Source: Parasulfuritortus sp049322515 | Lineage (GTDB): Bacteria > Pseudomonadota > Gammaproteobacteria > Burkholderiales > Thiobacillaceae | Reading direction: 5' to 3' | DNA: 64,000 bases | Assembly: GCA_049322515.1 (NCBI GenBank) | Contig: JBMOQW010000033.1 | Span: 1 to 64,000, forward strand | Part shown: positions 1 to 7,820 of the stretch, piece after piece | Position numbering within the stretch: the first letter of the stretch is position 1 | Layout of the letters: every line of letters begins with the position of its first letter | Notes under the pieces: model-generated | Seen by the model: only the letters and a program-made list of their open reading frames with translations | The model's database searches: none | What the model was told of the DNA's origin: nothing | Position numbers and translations under genes: made by a program

Positions 1-69
1 CTCGTCGCCATCGCCAACGGGGAAAACCCGCGCATGATCGAAGCGAAGCTCCAGGGCTATCTGATATGA
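1..69 (+). CDS. motA: MotA/MotC flagellar stator subunit, C-terminal fragment
   Basis: Only the last 22 codons are in the window, ending in TGA at 67-69. The translated tail reads LVAIANGENPRMIEAKLQGY and then LI, which matches the conserved cytoplasmic C-terminus of MotA/PomA/MotC stator proteins. The family forms the ion channel of the flagellar motor together with MotB/MotD, and a MotD gene follows at 282, which supports the call. The stop overlaps an ATG (66-68) that opens a repeat-encoded mini-ORF. Whether this is the MotA or the MotC paralogue cannot be told from the fragment, but pairing with MotD favours the MotC type. Confidence 0.8.
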   Translation, partial: LVAIANGENPRMIEAKLQGYLI

Positions 70-265
70 GTGCCAAGGGTGTTGCCCTGAAATCATCAAG
101 CCCAGGGTTTCGGCGCAGCCAAAACCCGGGCATGATCGAAGCGAAGCTCCAGGGTTATCTGATATGAGTGCCAAGGGTGTTGCCCTGAAATCATCAAGCC
201 CAGGGTTTCGGCGCAGCCAAAACCCGCGCATGATCGAAGCAAAACGCCCGGGATACCTGTCATGA
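23..265 (+). repeat. 98-bp tandem repeat duplicating the motA end, with chained mini-ORFs
   Basis: Two full 98-bp copies (23-120 and 121-218) and a partial third (219-265) lie between motA and motD. Each carries the codons for the last residues of MotA plus a spacer. Because 98 is not a multiple of three, each copy's MotA tail is in a different frame. An ATG overlapping each stop (ATGA) opens the next reading frame: a 33-codon ORF at 66-167, a second at 164-265, and a 4-codon ORF at 262-276 that ends 5 bases before the motD ATG. Each unit also contains an imperfect hairpin (105-129 and 203-227). The third copy has diverged: its tail is AKRPGYLS rather than AKLQGYLI. The mini-proteins are probably not functional in themselves. 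Coupling of translation across the junction is an inference. Confidence 0.85.
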
Positions 266-281
266 TCCGCGCCTAGCCCCC

Positions 282-1043
282 ATGGCCCGCAAGAAACCCG
301 TCGAGGAACACGAGAATCTGGAGCGCTGGTTGGTGTCTTACGCCGACTTCATCACCCTGCTGTTCGCTTTCTTCGTGGTCATGTATGCCATCTCGTCGAT
401 CAACGAGGGCAAGTACCGAGTCCTTTCCGACGCCATCGTGCAGGCCTTCAACGAACGCCAATCGACGCCCAAGATGGTTGAACTGGGCAAGCCGAATACC
501 GGCATCCTGGAAGGCACGCGGGCACCGATCGGCAAGAGCACGCCGCCCAGGAACCAGGTCGCCGAGGAAATGAAATCGATCGCCAAGGACGTGATCAACG
601 CCATGGATACCCTGGTCAAGCAGGGCCAGGTCCGGGTGACCCAGTCGGCGCGCGGCATCACCGTGGAAATCAACGCCAGCCTGCTGTTCGCGAGTGGCGA
701 CGCCACCCTGCAGCCTGCCTCGATCGAGGCCCTGTCGGCGGTAGCCCGGGTGCTCGCGGAGACCGACAATCCGATCCAGGTGGAGGGCCACACCGACAAC
801 ATCCCGATCCAGAGCACCTTTTATCCCTCCAACTGGGAGCTGTCCTCGGCACGCGCCAGCTCGGTGGTGCGGCTGCTCACGGAACAGGGCCTGCCACCGG
901 CCCGGGTGGTGGCCATCGGCTATGCCGACAACAAGCCGCTGGACACCAACACTACGCCGGAAGGCCGCGCTCGCAACCGGCGGGTCAACGTGCTGATCCT
1001 GAACAAGGTCGACGGCGAACAGGAACTCAAGCTCTCCAACTGA
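282..1043 (+). CDS. motD: Flagellar motor protein MotD (MotB family)
   Basis: This is a 253-residue stator subunit that anchors the motor to peptidoglycan. A short cytoplasmic N-terminus is followed by one membrane segment (about 18-38) that contains the conserved ion-carrying aspartate D22 in the motif SYADFITLLFAF. The C-terminal half is an OmpA-like peptidoglycan-binding domain, with VEGHTDNIPI near 167-176 and NRRVNVLIL near the end. The form SSINEGKYR after the membrane segment is typical of the MotD branch found with MotC in organisms with two stator sets. No convincing Shine-Dalgarno sequence precedes the ATG. Initiation may depend on coupling to the short ORFs just upstream. Confidence is high for MotB family and good for MotD. 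Confidence 0.92.
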   Translation: MARKKPVEEHENLERWLVSYADFITLLFAFFVVMYAISSINEGKYRVLSDAIVQAFNERQSTPKMVELGKPNTGILEGTRAPIGKSTPPRNQVAEEMKSIAKDVINAMDTLVKQGQVRVTQSARGITVEINASLLFASGDATLQPASIEALSAVARVLAETDNPIQVEGHTDNIPIQSTFYPSNWELSSARASSVVRLLTEQGLPPARVVAIGYADNKPLDTNTTPEGRARNRRVNVLILNKVDGEQELKLSN

Positions 1044-1051
1044 AGCCCGAC

Positions 1052-2587
1052 TCAGTCCACCTGCCCCAGGCGATACACCTCGACCTCAGGCAGGCGTTCG
1101 ACCAGGCCCGCGAGACGTATCTCCTCGCGGCGTCCGCCCTGGACAATCTCCAGCCGTTCATCCTCCGCCAGTTGTACGCAGGGCACCACCAGATGGCGGG
1201 GCTGCTGGGGCCCGCGTACGGGGTCCGGCACCGAAACCAGGCCGGGATTGACCGGGTCTTGGCCAACCCGGGCCCAGTGTCCGGGCAGCAGGCGTCCCTG
1301 CAAGTACTTCACCCCGAAGGTCAACACCCCGGTGGATCCGATCTTGAACCAGCGCACCATGCCCAGGTCGTGCCAGGCGCCTCCGGCGCCTCGCCCGACC
1401 CCGACCAGCGTGCCAATCTTGATCCGGAAGCTCGGTTGGCTGACTTGAAGGGCGATCCCGCCGGCACTTTCGTTGACCAATTGGCAGACCGCCATGGTCC
1501 GGGCATCGCCCGGCTCGGTCCTGCCCGAGAGCAGCCGGTAGATCGGGTAGAAGCCGATCATGGCATTGCGCTGGCTGGGCTTGGCCGGCCGGTGCCGGAT
1601 GGTGATGCGTTGCGACGCGCCGCCCCACTGTGATTTCAGGCGCCGTAGCAACTCACGGTAGGCCGGATGACGAACCACCGGCAGCGCGTGCCGGACCTCG
1701 CCCTCGTGGTCGAGCTGGTTGACGATCATCGCCAGCTTGCGCACCAGGGGCGCGGTATTGAGCACCAGATCGCATTCGTGCAGGCTCTCCGGCCGCCAGG
1801 CCAGGGGCGTCGGCGGCTTGTCCTCGGCCGCCCGGATGCCGTAGACCCCGCCCTGGTTGGCCAGTCGGGCCGGGGTGATGACGACCAGGCCACCGTAGCG
1901 GGCGATGAGGTCGTGCAGCCAGATCCGTTCCTGGTGACTGAAATGATAGGGGTCGGCAGCCGCTTCCAAAAGCAGGGCCAGATAGCGCTCGCCCAGGGTC
2001 GCGGCGGGATTGGCCGGGTCGCGCAGGCCGACCAGGCCGGTCTCGAACACGCCCAGACCCGCCTTGTGGGTCGCCACCCAGAATCCGGTCGGCAAGGCAC
2101 GATGGGTCTGGTGGCAGAGTGCCATGATCTGCGACTGCAAGTGGAAGAACTGGCTGGTCAGGCCGGGCAAGGGGCTTTCCCCGAACCAGGGCCGGGATTT
2201 CACGCCTGCCTCGGTCATCAATCGCTCAGCAAAATCGACCGCGACCCGCAACAGGGCCAGGACCAGCCCGGCCATGGCCTGATGGCGGGCGTCGAGCGGC
2301 AACGAGCGCTCGCGCAACTCGGCCAGCAACAGGTTCACGACCCGGCGAGCATTCGCCGTGACGTGCTCGAACAGCTGCTTGCGGAAGGCAAAGGGCAGCG
2401 CTTCCCGGTCGTGCAAGGCCAGGAAGTCGGCCATGGCGCGGGCGCAGGCCTGGGGATCCTCATGCGGCAAGGTGGACAACCAGGCCTCGACCTGCTTGAT
2501 GCGGGTGGCCGGCATGGGCTTGCCTGAGGCATCCTCGGGTGGGGGGTTATTGACTGAAAACATGAGACATTTCGCGGGCTGGCCCAT
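1052..2587 (-). CDS. PilZ-like domain protein of unknown function
   Basis: This 511-residue soluble protein has no signal peptide or membrane segment. Residues 1-320 are mostly helical and I do not recognise them. Residues about 325-435 look like a PilZ c-di-GMP-binding fold: an arginine-rich start (RITIRHR), N372-x-S374-x-x-G377 in place of the usual D/NxSxxG, and a closing strand with FGVKYL. It faces motD tail to tail, 8 bp apart, so a role in c-di-GMP control of motility is plausible but inferred. Translation may start at the ATG at 2587 or at an in-frame ATG at 2563. The first has an AGG upstream and is kept here. Confidence 0.6.
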   Translation of the reverse strand: MGQPAKCLMFSVNNPPPEDASGKPMPATRIKQVEAWLSTLPHEDPQACARAMADFLALHDREALPFAFRKQLFEHVTANARRVVNLLLAELRERSLPLDARHQAMAGLVLALLRVAVDFAERLMTEAGVKSRPWFGESPLPGLTSQFFHLQSQIMALCHQTHRALPTGFWVATHKAGLGVFETGLVGLRDPANPAATLGERYLALLLEAAADPYHFSHQERIWLHDLIARYGGLVVITPARLANQGGVYGIRAAEDKPPTPLAWRPESLHECDLVLNTAPLVRKLAMIVNQLDHEGEVRHALPVVRHPAYRELLRRLKSQWGGASQRITIRHRPAKPSQRNAMIGFYPIYRLLSGRTEPGDARTMAVCQLVNESAGGIALQVSQPSFRIKIGTLVGVGRGAGGAWHDLGMVRWFKIGSTGVLTFGVKYLQGRLLPGHWARVGQDPVNPGLVSVPDPVRGPQQPRHLVVPCVQLAEDERLEIVQGGRREEIRLAGLVERLPEVEVYRLGQVD

Positions 2588-2701
2588 TCTAGCCTGATAT
2601 ACGTACTATTGCTTTTATCGTGATCGACGATCGGATCGAACCCCCTCCTTGTCACCCCCCCCGGTGGTCAGGCGCCGCTCCCCCCCACCCGTACCGATGC
2701 C

Positions 2702-2730
2702 ATGACGGCCCAGTCGGGCTGGGCTATCAT
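2702..2730 (+). promoter_or_regulatory. Candidate sigma-70 promoter for xseB-ispA-dxs
   Basis: ATGACG (2702-2707, 4/6 match to the -35 consensus) and TATCAT (2725-2730, 5/6 match to the -10 consensus) are separated by 17 bases. They lie 27 bases before the xseB ATG. The -10 sits inside an imperfect inverted repeat (CGGGCTGG / CCAGCCG). The position is right for the isoprenoid operon. The -35 is weak. Confidence 0.45.
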
Positions 2731-2756
2731 TCCAGCCGAACCCAGAACGCCCCGCC

Positions 2757-3011
2757 ATGAGCAAATCGATCAAATCCAGCCCGCCGAAAAGTTTCGAAGC
2801 CGCCCTGTCGGAACTGGAAAGCCTGGTCACCGGCATGGAAACCGGCACCCTGTCCCTCGAGGACGCCCTCGCCGCCTACCAGCGTGGCATGCTGCTCACC
2901 GGTTTCTGCCAGAAAGCCCTGGCCGATGCCGAACAGCAGGTCAAGCTGCTGGAAAACGGCCAGTTGACGGAATTCGATCCCTCGGCAGGCCCCTCGGACG
3001 ACGCACCATGA
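2757..3011 (+). CDS. xseB: Exodeoxyribonuclease VII small subunit
   Basis: At 84 residues this is the normal length for XseB, the small subunit that joins several-fold with XseA to degrade single-stranded DNA in the cytoplasm. The signature FEAALSELESLV, the helix LSLEDALAAYQRG and the second helix ALADAEQQVKLL form the usual helical hairpin. The gene overlaps ispA by 4 bp (ATGA at 3008-3011), so the two are translationally coupled. The xseB-ispA-dxs order is common in proteobacteria. xseA is not in the window. Confidence 0.95.
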   Translation: MSKSIKSSPPKSFEAALSELESLVTGMETGTLSLEDALAAYQRGMLLTGFCQKALADAEQQVKLLENGQLTEFDPSAGPSDDAP

Positions 3012-3880
3012 GCGACTTCGCCACCTGGACCCGGCAGGTGCAGTCGCGGGTCGAGACCGCCCTGAGCGCCGCCTTGCCCAGTCCCGAACTGGCCCCGATC
3101 CGACTGCACCAGGCCATGCGCTACGTCAGCCTGGGCGGCGGCAAGCGGGTGCGGCCGATGCTGGCCCTGGCCGCCGGCGAGGCGGTTGCGGTCGATACGT
3201 CCCTCACGGAAGCCGCTGCCTGTGCGGTCGAGTTGATCCATGTCTACTCGCTGACCCACGACGACCTCCCTTGCATGGATGATGACGACCTGCGCCGGGG
3301 CAAGCCGACCTGTCATGTCGAATATGACGAAGCGACTGCGCTGCTGGTGGGCGATGCGCTGCAGAGCCAGGCCTTCGAAATCCTGGCCGAGGCCGGCGCC
3401 AGTGCCGAGATGGTCGCTCTCCTGGCACGTGCGGCCGGTTCCCGCGGCATGTGCGGCGGCCAGGCCGTGGACATCGAGAGTACCGGCCGGCCCCTCGACC
3501 TGGCCGAGCTGGAATTCATGCACATCCACAAGACCGGTGCCCTGATCCGCGCCGCCGTATTGCTCGGGGCACTTTCAGGCGGCCCCCTCGATCCGGGTGC
3601 GCGCGAAGCGCTGGACCGCTATGCCAAGTGCATCGGCCTGGCCTTCCAGGTCATGGATGACGTGCTCGATGCCGAAGCCGACACCGCCACCCTGGGCAAG
3701 ACCGCCGGCAAGGATGCCGCCCAGGGCAAAGCCACCTATCTCACCCTGATGAGCATCGCCGAGGCGCGCGCCTATGCCCGCGACCTGATCGCCGAGGCCC
3801 TCGCCGCCCTCGACCGCTTCGGCGAGCGTGGCCGCCGGCTGGCCGAGATCGCCCGCTTCATCGTCGAAAGGCAGTACTGA
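3008..3880 (+). CDS. ispA: Farnesyl diphosphate synthase (geranyltranstransferase)
   Basis: This 290-residue short-chain prenyltransferase condenses DMAPP/GPP with IPP to give farnesyl diphosphate for quinones and undecaprenyl carriers. The first aspartate-rich motif is DDLPCMD at 85-91, in the bacterial DDx4D form. The second is DDVLD at 217-221. The allylic substrate motif GGGKRVRPML is near 43-52. The ATG at 3008 overlaps the xseB stop. An upstream in-frame extension to 2702 runs through xseB in another frame and is rejected. dxs follows 2 bp after the stop, so precursor synthesis and condensation are co-transcribed. Confidence 0.95.
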   Translation: MSDFATWTRQVQSRVETALSAALPSPELAPIRLHQAMRYVSLGGGKRVRPMLALAAGEAVAVDTSLTEAAACAVELIHVYSLTHDDLPCMDDDDLRRGKPTCHVEYDEATALLVGDALQSQAFEILAEAGASAEMVALLARAAGSRGMCGGQAVDIESTGRPLDLAELEFMHIHKTGALIRAAVLLGALSGGPLDPGAREALDRYAKCIGLAFQVMDDVLDAEADTATLGKTAGKDAAQGKATYLTLMSIAEARAYARDLIAEALAALDRFGERGRRLAEIARFIVERQY

Positions 3881-3882
3881 TC

Positions 3883-5718
3883 TTGCTCGAACGCATCAAC
3901 TCTCCAGCCGACCTGAAGTCGCTGACCCGCGCCGAACTCAAGCAGCTCGCCGACCAATTGCGTGCCTTCATCATCGAGACCGTCGCCAAGACCGGCGGCC
4001 ATCTGGCCTCGAACCTCGGCGTGGTGGAACTCACCGTGGCCCTGCACCACGTTTTCGACAGCCCGCGCGACCAGCTGGTCTGGGATGTCGGGCACCAGAC
4101 CTACGCGCACAAGATTCTCACCGGCCGGCGCGAGCGCATGACCACGCTACGCCAGACCGACGGCCTGTCCGGCTTCCCCAAGCGCGAGGAGAGCGAATAC
4201 GACGCCTTCGTGGCCGGCCATTCCAGCACCTCGATCTCGGCCGCGCTCGGCCTGGCCACGGCCGCCAAGCTGAAGGGCGAGGATTTCCGAACCGTGGCGG
4301 TAATCGGCGACGGCGCCATGACTGCCGGCATGGCCTTCGAAGCGCTCAACAACGCCGGCGCCATGGACGCCAATCTGCTGGTGATCCTGAACGACAACGA
4401 GATGTCCATCTCGCCCAACGTCGGCGCGCTCAACACCTACCTGACCAAACTGCTCTCCGGGCGCTTCTACAACGCGATGCGCAAGGGCAGCGAGAAGGTG
4501 CTGGCGCCCTTCCCGCCCATCCTGGAGCTGGCCAAGAAAGCCGAGGAGCACGTCAAGGGCATGATGACCCCGGGCACCCTGTTCGAGGAATTCGGCTTCA
4601 ATTACCTGGGCCCCATCGACGGCCACGACATCGACGCCCTGATCGAGACCCTGTCCAACATCAAGAAACTGTCGGGACCGCAGTTCCTGCACATCGTCAC
4701 CCAGAAGGGCAAGGGCTATGCCCCGGCCGAGGAGAACCCCTGTGGCTACCACGGCGTCGGCAAGTTCGATCCGGATGCCGGCCTGTCCGCCAAGGCAGGT
4801 GGCAAGCCGACCTACACCGACATCTTCAGTGACTGGCTGGTCGACATGGCAGCGGCCGATGCCGCGCTGGTCGGCATCACCCCGGCCATGGGCGAGGGCT
4901 CCGGCCTGGTCGAGTTTGCCCGCCGCTTTCCGGATCGCTATTTCGATGTCGGCATCGCCGAACAGCACGCACTGACCTTTGCCGCGGGCCTGGCCTGCGC
5001 CGGCATGAAGCCGGTGGTCGCCATCTACTCGACCTTCCTGCAGCGCGCCTACGACCAGCTGATCCACGACATCGCGCTGCAGCATCTGCCGGTCATGCTG
5101 GCCATCGACCGGGGCGGCCTGGTCGGCGCAGACGGCCCCACCCATGCCGGGGCCTATGACCTGTCCTTCCTGCGCTGCATTCCGAATCTGATGATTGCCG
5201 CCCCTTCGGACGAGGACGAGTGCCGCAAGCTGCTCAGCACCGCGTTCCGGCATGACGGCCCGAGCGCGGTGCGCTATCCCCGCGGCACTGGCCCGGGGAC
5301 TGTCATCAGCCCCGCCCTCGACCCCCTGCCCGTGGGACGCGGCGTGGTGCGCCGGGAAGGGCGCAAGGTTGCCCTGCTCGCTTTCGGCAGCCTGGTGGCG
5401 GCCGGGCTCAAGGCCGCCGAAATGCTGGATGCCACAGTGGCCGACATGCGCTTCATCAAGCCGCTCGACCGCGACCTGGTCCGGCGCCTGGCGGAAAGCC
5501 ACGACCACCTGGTGACGCTCGAGGAAAACGCGGTCATGGGCGGTGCCGGCTCGGCCGTCGCCGAAGCCCTGGCCGAGCTTGGCGTGGTGCGTCCGATCCT
5601 GCATCTCGGCCTGCCCGATCGCTTCATCGAGCACGGCGACCATGCGGTCCTGATGGCCCGGTGCGGTCTCGACCCTGCCGGCATCCAGGCTGCCGTGGAA
5701 AAATTCATTTCCGAGTAG
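3883..5718 (+). CDS. dxs: 1-deoxy-D-xylulose-5-phosphate synthase
   Basis: This thiamine-diphosphate enzyme condenses pyruvate and glyceraldehyde 3-phosphate, the first step of the MEP isoprenoid pathway. At 611 residues it is close to the usual ~620. The N-terminal TPP-binding stretch GDGAMTAGMAFEALNNAG is near 142-159. GIAEQHALTFAAGLA marks the transketolase pyrimidine domain, and the C-terminal transketolase domain ends the protein. The best start is a TTG at 3883, giving MLERINSPADLKSL, which aligns with the conserved N-terminus (INSPADLR type). No ATG fits. The TTG and 2-bp gap after ispA suggest coupled translation. Confidence 0.96.
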   Translation: MLERINSPADLKSLTRAELKQLADQLRAFIIETVAKTGGHLASNLGVVELTVALHHVFDSPRDQLVWDVGHQTYAHKILTGRRERMTTLRQTDGLSGFPKREESEYDAFVAGHSSTSISAALGLATAAKLKGEDFRTVAVIGDGAMTAGMAFEALNNAGAMDANLLVILNDNEMSISPNVGALNTYLTKLLSGRFYNAMRKGSEKVLAPFPPILELAKKAEEHVKGMMTPGTLFEEFGFNYLGPIDGHDIDALIETLSNIKKLSGPQFLHIVTQKGKGYAPAEENPCGYHGVGKFDPDAGLSAKAGGKPTYTDIFSDWLVDMAAADAALVGITPAMGEGSGLVEFARRFPDRYFDVGIAEQHALTFAAGLACAGMKPVVAIYSTFLQRAYDQLIHDIALQHLPVMLAIDRGGLVGADGPTHAGAYDLSFLRCIPNLMIAAPSDEDECRKLLSTAFRHDGPSAVRYPRGTGPGTVISPALDPLPVGRGVVRREGRKVALLAFGSLVAAGLKAAEMLDATVADMRFIKPLDRDLVRRLAESHDHLVTLEENAVMGGAGSAVAEALAELGVVRPILHLGLPDRFIEHGDHAVLMARCGLDPAGIQAAVEKFISE

Positions 5719-5759
5719 TTTACTCAACTATTAGGGGTGGCTTATACTTCGGCCACCCC
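5719..5759 (+). promoter_or_regulatory. folE2 promoter with its -10 in the loop of a hairpin
   Basis: TTTACT (5719-5724) and TATACT (5743-5748) are spaced 18 bases apart and precede folE2. A perfect 8-bp inverted repeat, GGGGTGGC (5734-5741) and GCCACCCC (5752-5759), flanks the -10, which falls in the 10-nt loop. As RNA the palindrome could also end the dxs transcript, although no T-run follows. As DNA it could be an operator. Both readings are inference. Confidence 0.5.
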
Positions 5760-5779
5760 ACGCATTAGAAAGTCCTGCC

Positions 5780-6619
5780 ATGCACAACGGCCCCTGCGAG
5801 AGCGTCTGCAACACCGACCTGCCCTGCCCCACCGAGGCAATGCCGGACGTACAGAGCTATCACGACCCGCGCCAGATTGCCATCGACAAGGTCGGCATCA
5901 AGGCCATCCGCCACCCGATCCGCGTCGCCGACAAGAATGGCGGCGTCCAGCACACCATCGCCAGCTTCAACATGTACGTGTACCTGCCGCATCATTTCAA
6001 GGGCACCCACATGTCGCGCTTCGTCGAGATCCTGAACAGCTACGAGCGGGAAATCTCGGTCGAGAATTTCGAGCACATGCTGCGCCAGATCGTCGAGCGC
6101 CTGGAAGCCCAGTCCGGCCACGTCGAGATGAGCTTCCCCTATTTCATCAACAAGAAGGCACCGGTGTCCGGCGTGGAGAGCCTGATCGACTACGATGTCA
6201 CCTTCATCGGCGAGATCCGCAACGGCGAATATCTCCAGACCATCCGCATCGTGGTGCCGGTGACCAGCCTGTGTCCCTGTTCGAAGAAGATTTCCGACTA
6301 CGGTGCGCACAACCAGCGTTCCCATGTCACCCTCACCGTGCGCACCAACAGCTTCGTCTGGATCGAAGACCTGGTTCGCTTCGCCGAGGACAATGCTTCC
6401 TGCGAGCTCTACGGCCTGCTCAAGCGCCCGGACGAAAAATTCGTCACTGAGCGCGCCTACGACAATCCCAAGTTCGTGGAGGATCTGGTGCGCGATGTGG
6501 CGGCCGCGTTGAACGGTGATCCCCGGATCGATGCTTATGTGGTGGAGGCGGAGAATTTCGAGTCGATCCACAACCATAGCGCCTACGCATTGATCGAGCG
6601 GGACAAGACGCTGGGTTGA
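5780..6619 (+). CDS. folE2: GTP cyclohydrolase FolE2 (type IB)
   Basis: This 279-residue enzyme converts GTP to 7,8-dihydroneopterin triphosphate, the first step of tetrahydrofolate synthesis. FolE2 is the GTP cyclohydrolase form that does not depend on zinc. The catalytic Cys motif TSLCPCSKKISDYGAHNQRS covers about 162-181, with C165 and C167. HMSRFVEIL near 77 is also typical. The N-terminus is unusually Cys-rich (MHNGPCESVCNTDLPCP), before the conserved domain. The last codons overlap the start of the next gene (TGATG). No canonical folE is visible here, so this may be the main enzyme. folA and thyA lie 700 bp away on the other strand. Confidence 0.94.
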   Translation: MHNGPCESVCNTDLPCPTEAMPDVQSYHDPRQIAIDKVGIKAIRHPIRVADKNGGVQHTIASFNMYVYLPHHFKGTHMSRFVEILNSYEREISVENFEHMLRQIVERLEAQSGHVEMSFPYFINKKAPVSGVESLIDYDVTFIGEIRNGEYLQTIRIVVPVTSLCPCSKKISDYGAHNQRSHVTLTVRTNSFVWIEDLVRFAEDNASCELYGLLKRPDEKFVTERAYDNPKFVEDLVRDVAAALNGDPRIDAYVVEAENFESIHNHSAYALIERDKTLG

Positions 6620-7323
6620 TGAAACCGGTCGCCATTTTCCGCCACGTCGGCCACGAGGGTGCCGGCTATCTGGATGACTTTCTCGATCGCCACGGCATTC
6701 CCCGCGTCCTGATCGCCATCGACGCCGACGAGCCCGTGCCGATCGACCCGGCGCAGTTTTCCGGCCTGGTGTTCATGGGCGGCCCGATGAGTGTCAATGA
6801 CGACTTGCCCTGGATTGCCGAGGAACTGGCCTTGATTCGCCGTGCCGTGTCCGAAGGCGTGCCCGTGCTCGGCCACTGCCTCGGGGGCCAGCTGATCGCC
6901 AAGGCACTGGGCGGGACGGTGGGCCTGAACCGGGTTCGCGAGGTGGGCTGGTGGCCGACCCGCACGACCCAAACCGCTGAAGCGCGTGCCTGGCTGGGCG
7001 ACCTGAGCGAATTTCCGGCATTCCACTGGCATGGCGAGACTTTCTCTCTGCCCGAGGGCGCAACCTGCCTGCTGGAAAGCGACCATTGCCGCCACCAGGC
7101 TTTCGTCCTGGGCCCGCATCTGGCCCTGCAATGCCATGTCGAGATGACCGCGCCGACCATCGCCGAATGGTGCCGGGTCGGCGCCGACTACATCACCGGA
7201 TCGGACAGCCCGGGCGTGCAGCCGATCGCCGGGATCCTGGCCGAGACCCCGGCCAAGCTGCCGGCCATGCGCGTGGCGGCGGACCGTCTGTACGGCCGCT
7301 GGCTGGCGGGATTGACGGGCTGA
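6619..7323 (+). CDS. Class I glutamine amidotransferase-like protein
   Basis: This 234-residue cytosolic protein has the complete class I GATase triad: nucleophile C87 in GHCLGGQL, and H173 and E175 in LQCHVEMT. The family resembles the GATase domain of GMP synthase but lacks a synthase partner, and the substrate is usually unknown. The ATG at 6619 overlaps the folE2 stop (TGATG); a TTG three bases earlier is less likely. Coupling to folE2 suggests shared expression, not a proven shared pathway. It converges with folA, 6 bp apart. Confidence 0.85.
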   Translation: MKPVAIFRHVGHEGAGYLDDFLDRHGIPRVLIAIDADEPVPIDPAQFSGLVFMGGPMSVNDDLPWIAEELALIRRAVSEGVPVLGHCLGGQLIAKALGGTVGLNRVREVGWWPTRTTQTAEARAWLGDLSEFPAFHWHGETFSLPEGATCLLESDHCRHQAFVLGPHLALQCHVEMTAPTIAEWCRVGADYITGSDSPGVQPIAGILAETPAKLPAMRVAADRLYGRWLAGLTG

Positions 7324-7329
7324 TTCGGG

Positions 7330-7809
7330 TCAGCGACGGCGGTCGTAGCTGACGAAGTCGAAGGCCAGTCCGCTCGCCGCGGTCTGGGCCTGGCGTGCGG
7401 TCTCTTGCCAGTGCGCCGGTTCGATGGCCGGAAAATGGGCGTCGCCCGCGTAGTCGGCGTGAATCTCCGTGATGTAGAGCCGGTCGGCGATCGGCAATGC
7501 CTGGACGTACAGGCTGGAGCCGCCCACGCAGAAGGTCTCCGGGTCGTCGGCGGACAGGGCGATCGCCTGTTCCAGGGAATGCGCGGTCAGGCAACCGGGC
7601 ACGGCATAGGCCGGGTCGCGGCTGACGATCACCGTCGTGCGTCCGGGCAGGGGGCGGCCGATCGATTCGTAGGTCTTGCGACCCATGATCATGTGATGGC
7701 CCAGGGTCAGCGCCTTGAAGTGCTTGAGATCCTCGGGCAAGTGCCAGGGCAGACGATTGTCCACCCCGATCACCCGGTTGCGCGCCATGGCGACGATCAC
7801 GCTCAGCAT
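7330..7809 (-). CDS. folA: Dihydrofolate reductase
   Basis: This 159-residue enzyme reduces dihydrofolate to tetrahydrofolate with NADPH. The N-terminal MLSVIVAMARNRVIGVDNRL, then PWHLPEDLKHFKALTLGHH, carries the DHFR signature, and GRKTYESIGRPLPGR is the NADPH-binding region. The length equals that of E. coli DHFR. It sits 11 bp downstream of thyA on the same strand. ThyA makes dihydrofolate and FolA recycles it, so this is the classic thyA-folA pairing. Confidence 0.96.
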   Translation of the reverse strand: MLSVIVAMARNRVIGVDNRLPWHLPEDLKHFKALTLGHHMIMGRKTYESIGRPLPGRTTVIVSRDPAYAVPGCLTAHSLEQAIALSADDPETFCVGGSSLYVQALPIADRLYITEIHADYAGDAHFPAIEPAHWQETARQAQTAASGLAFDFVSYDRRR

Positions 7810-7820
7810 CGCGTCCCCCG

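Noticed and set aside
23..265. CRISPR-like array
   Set aside because: The 98-bp units abut directly with no unique spacers and encode the motA tail; it is a tandem duplication.
1667..2527. 286-codon open frame opposite the PilZ-like gene
   Set aside because: The reverse-strand frame has PilZ-like sequence and a better start; the plus frame is Gln/Gly-rich shadow sequence.
3828..4832. 334-codon open frame overlapping dxs
   Set aside because: It is in another frame of dxs, Arg/Pro-rich with no motif; dxs is clear.
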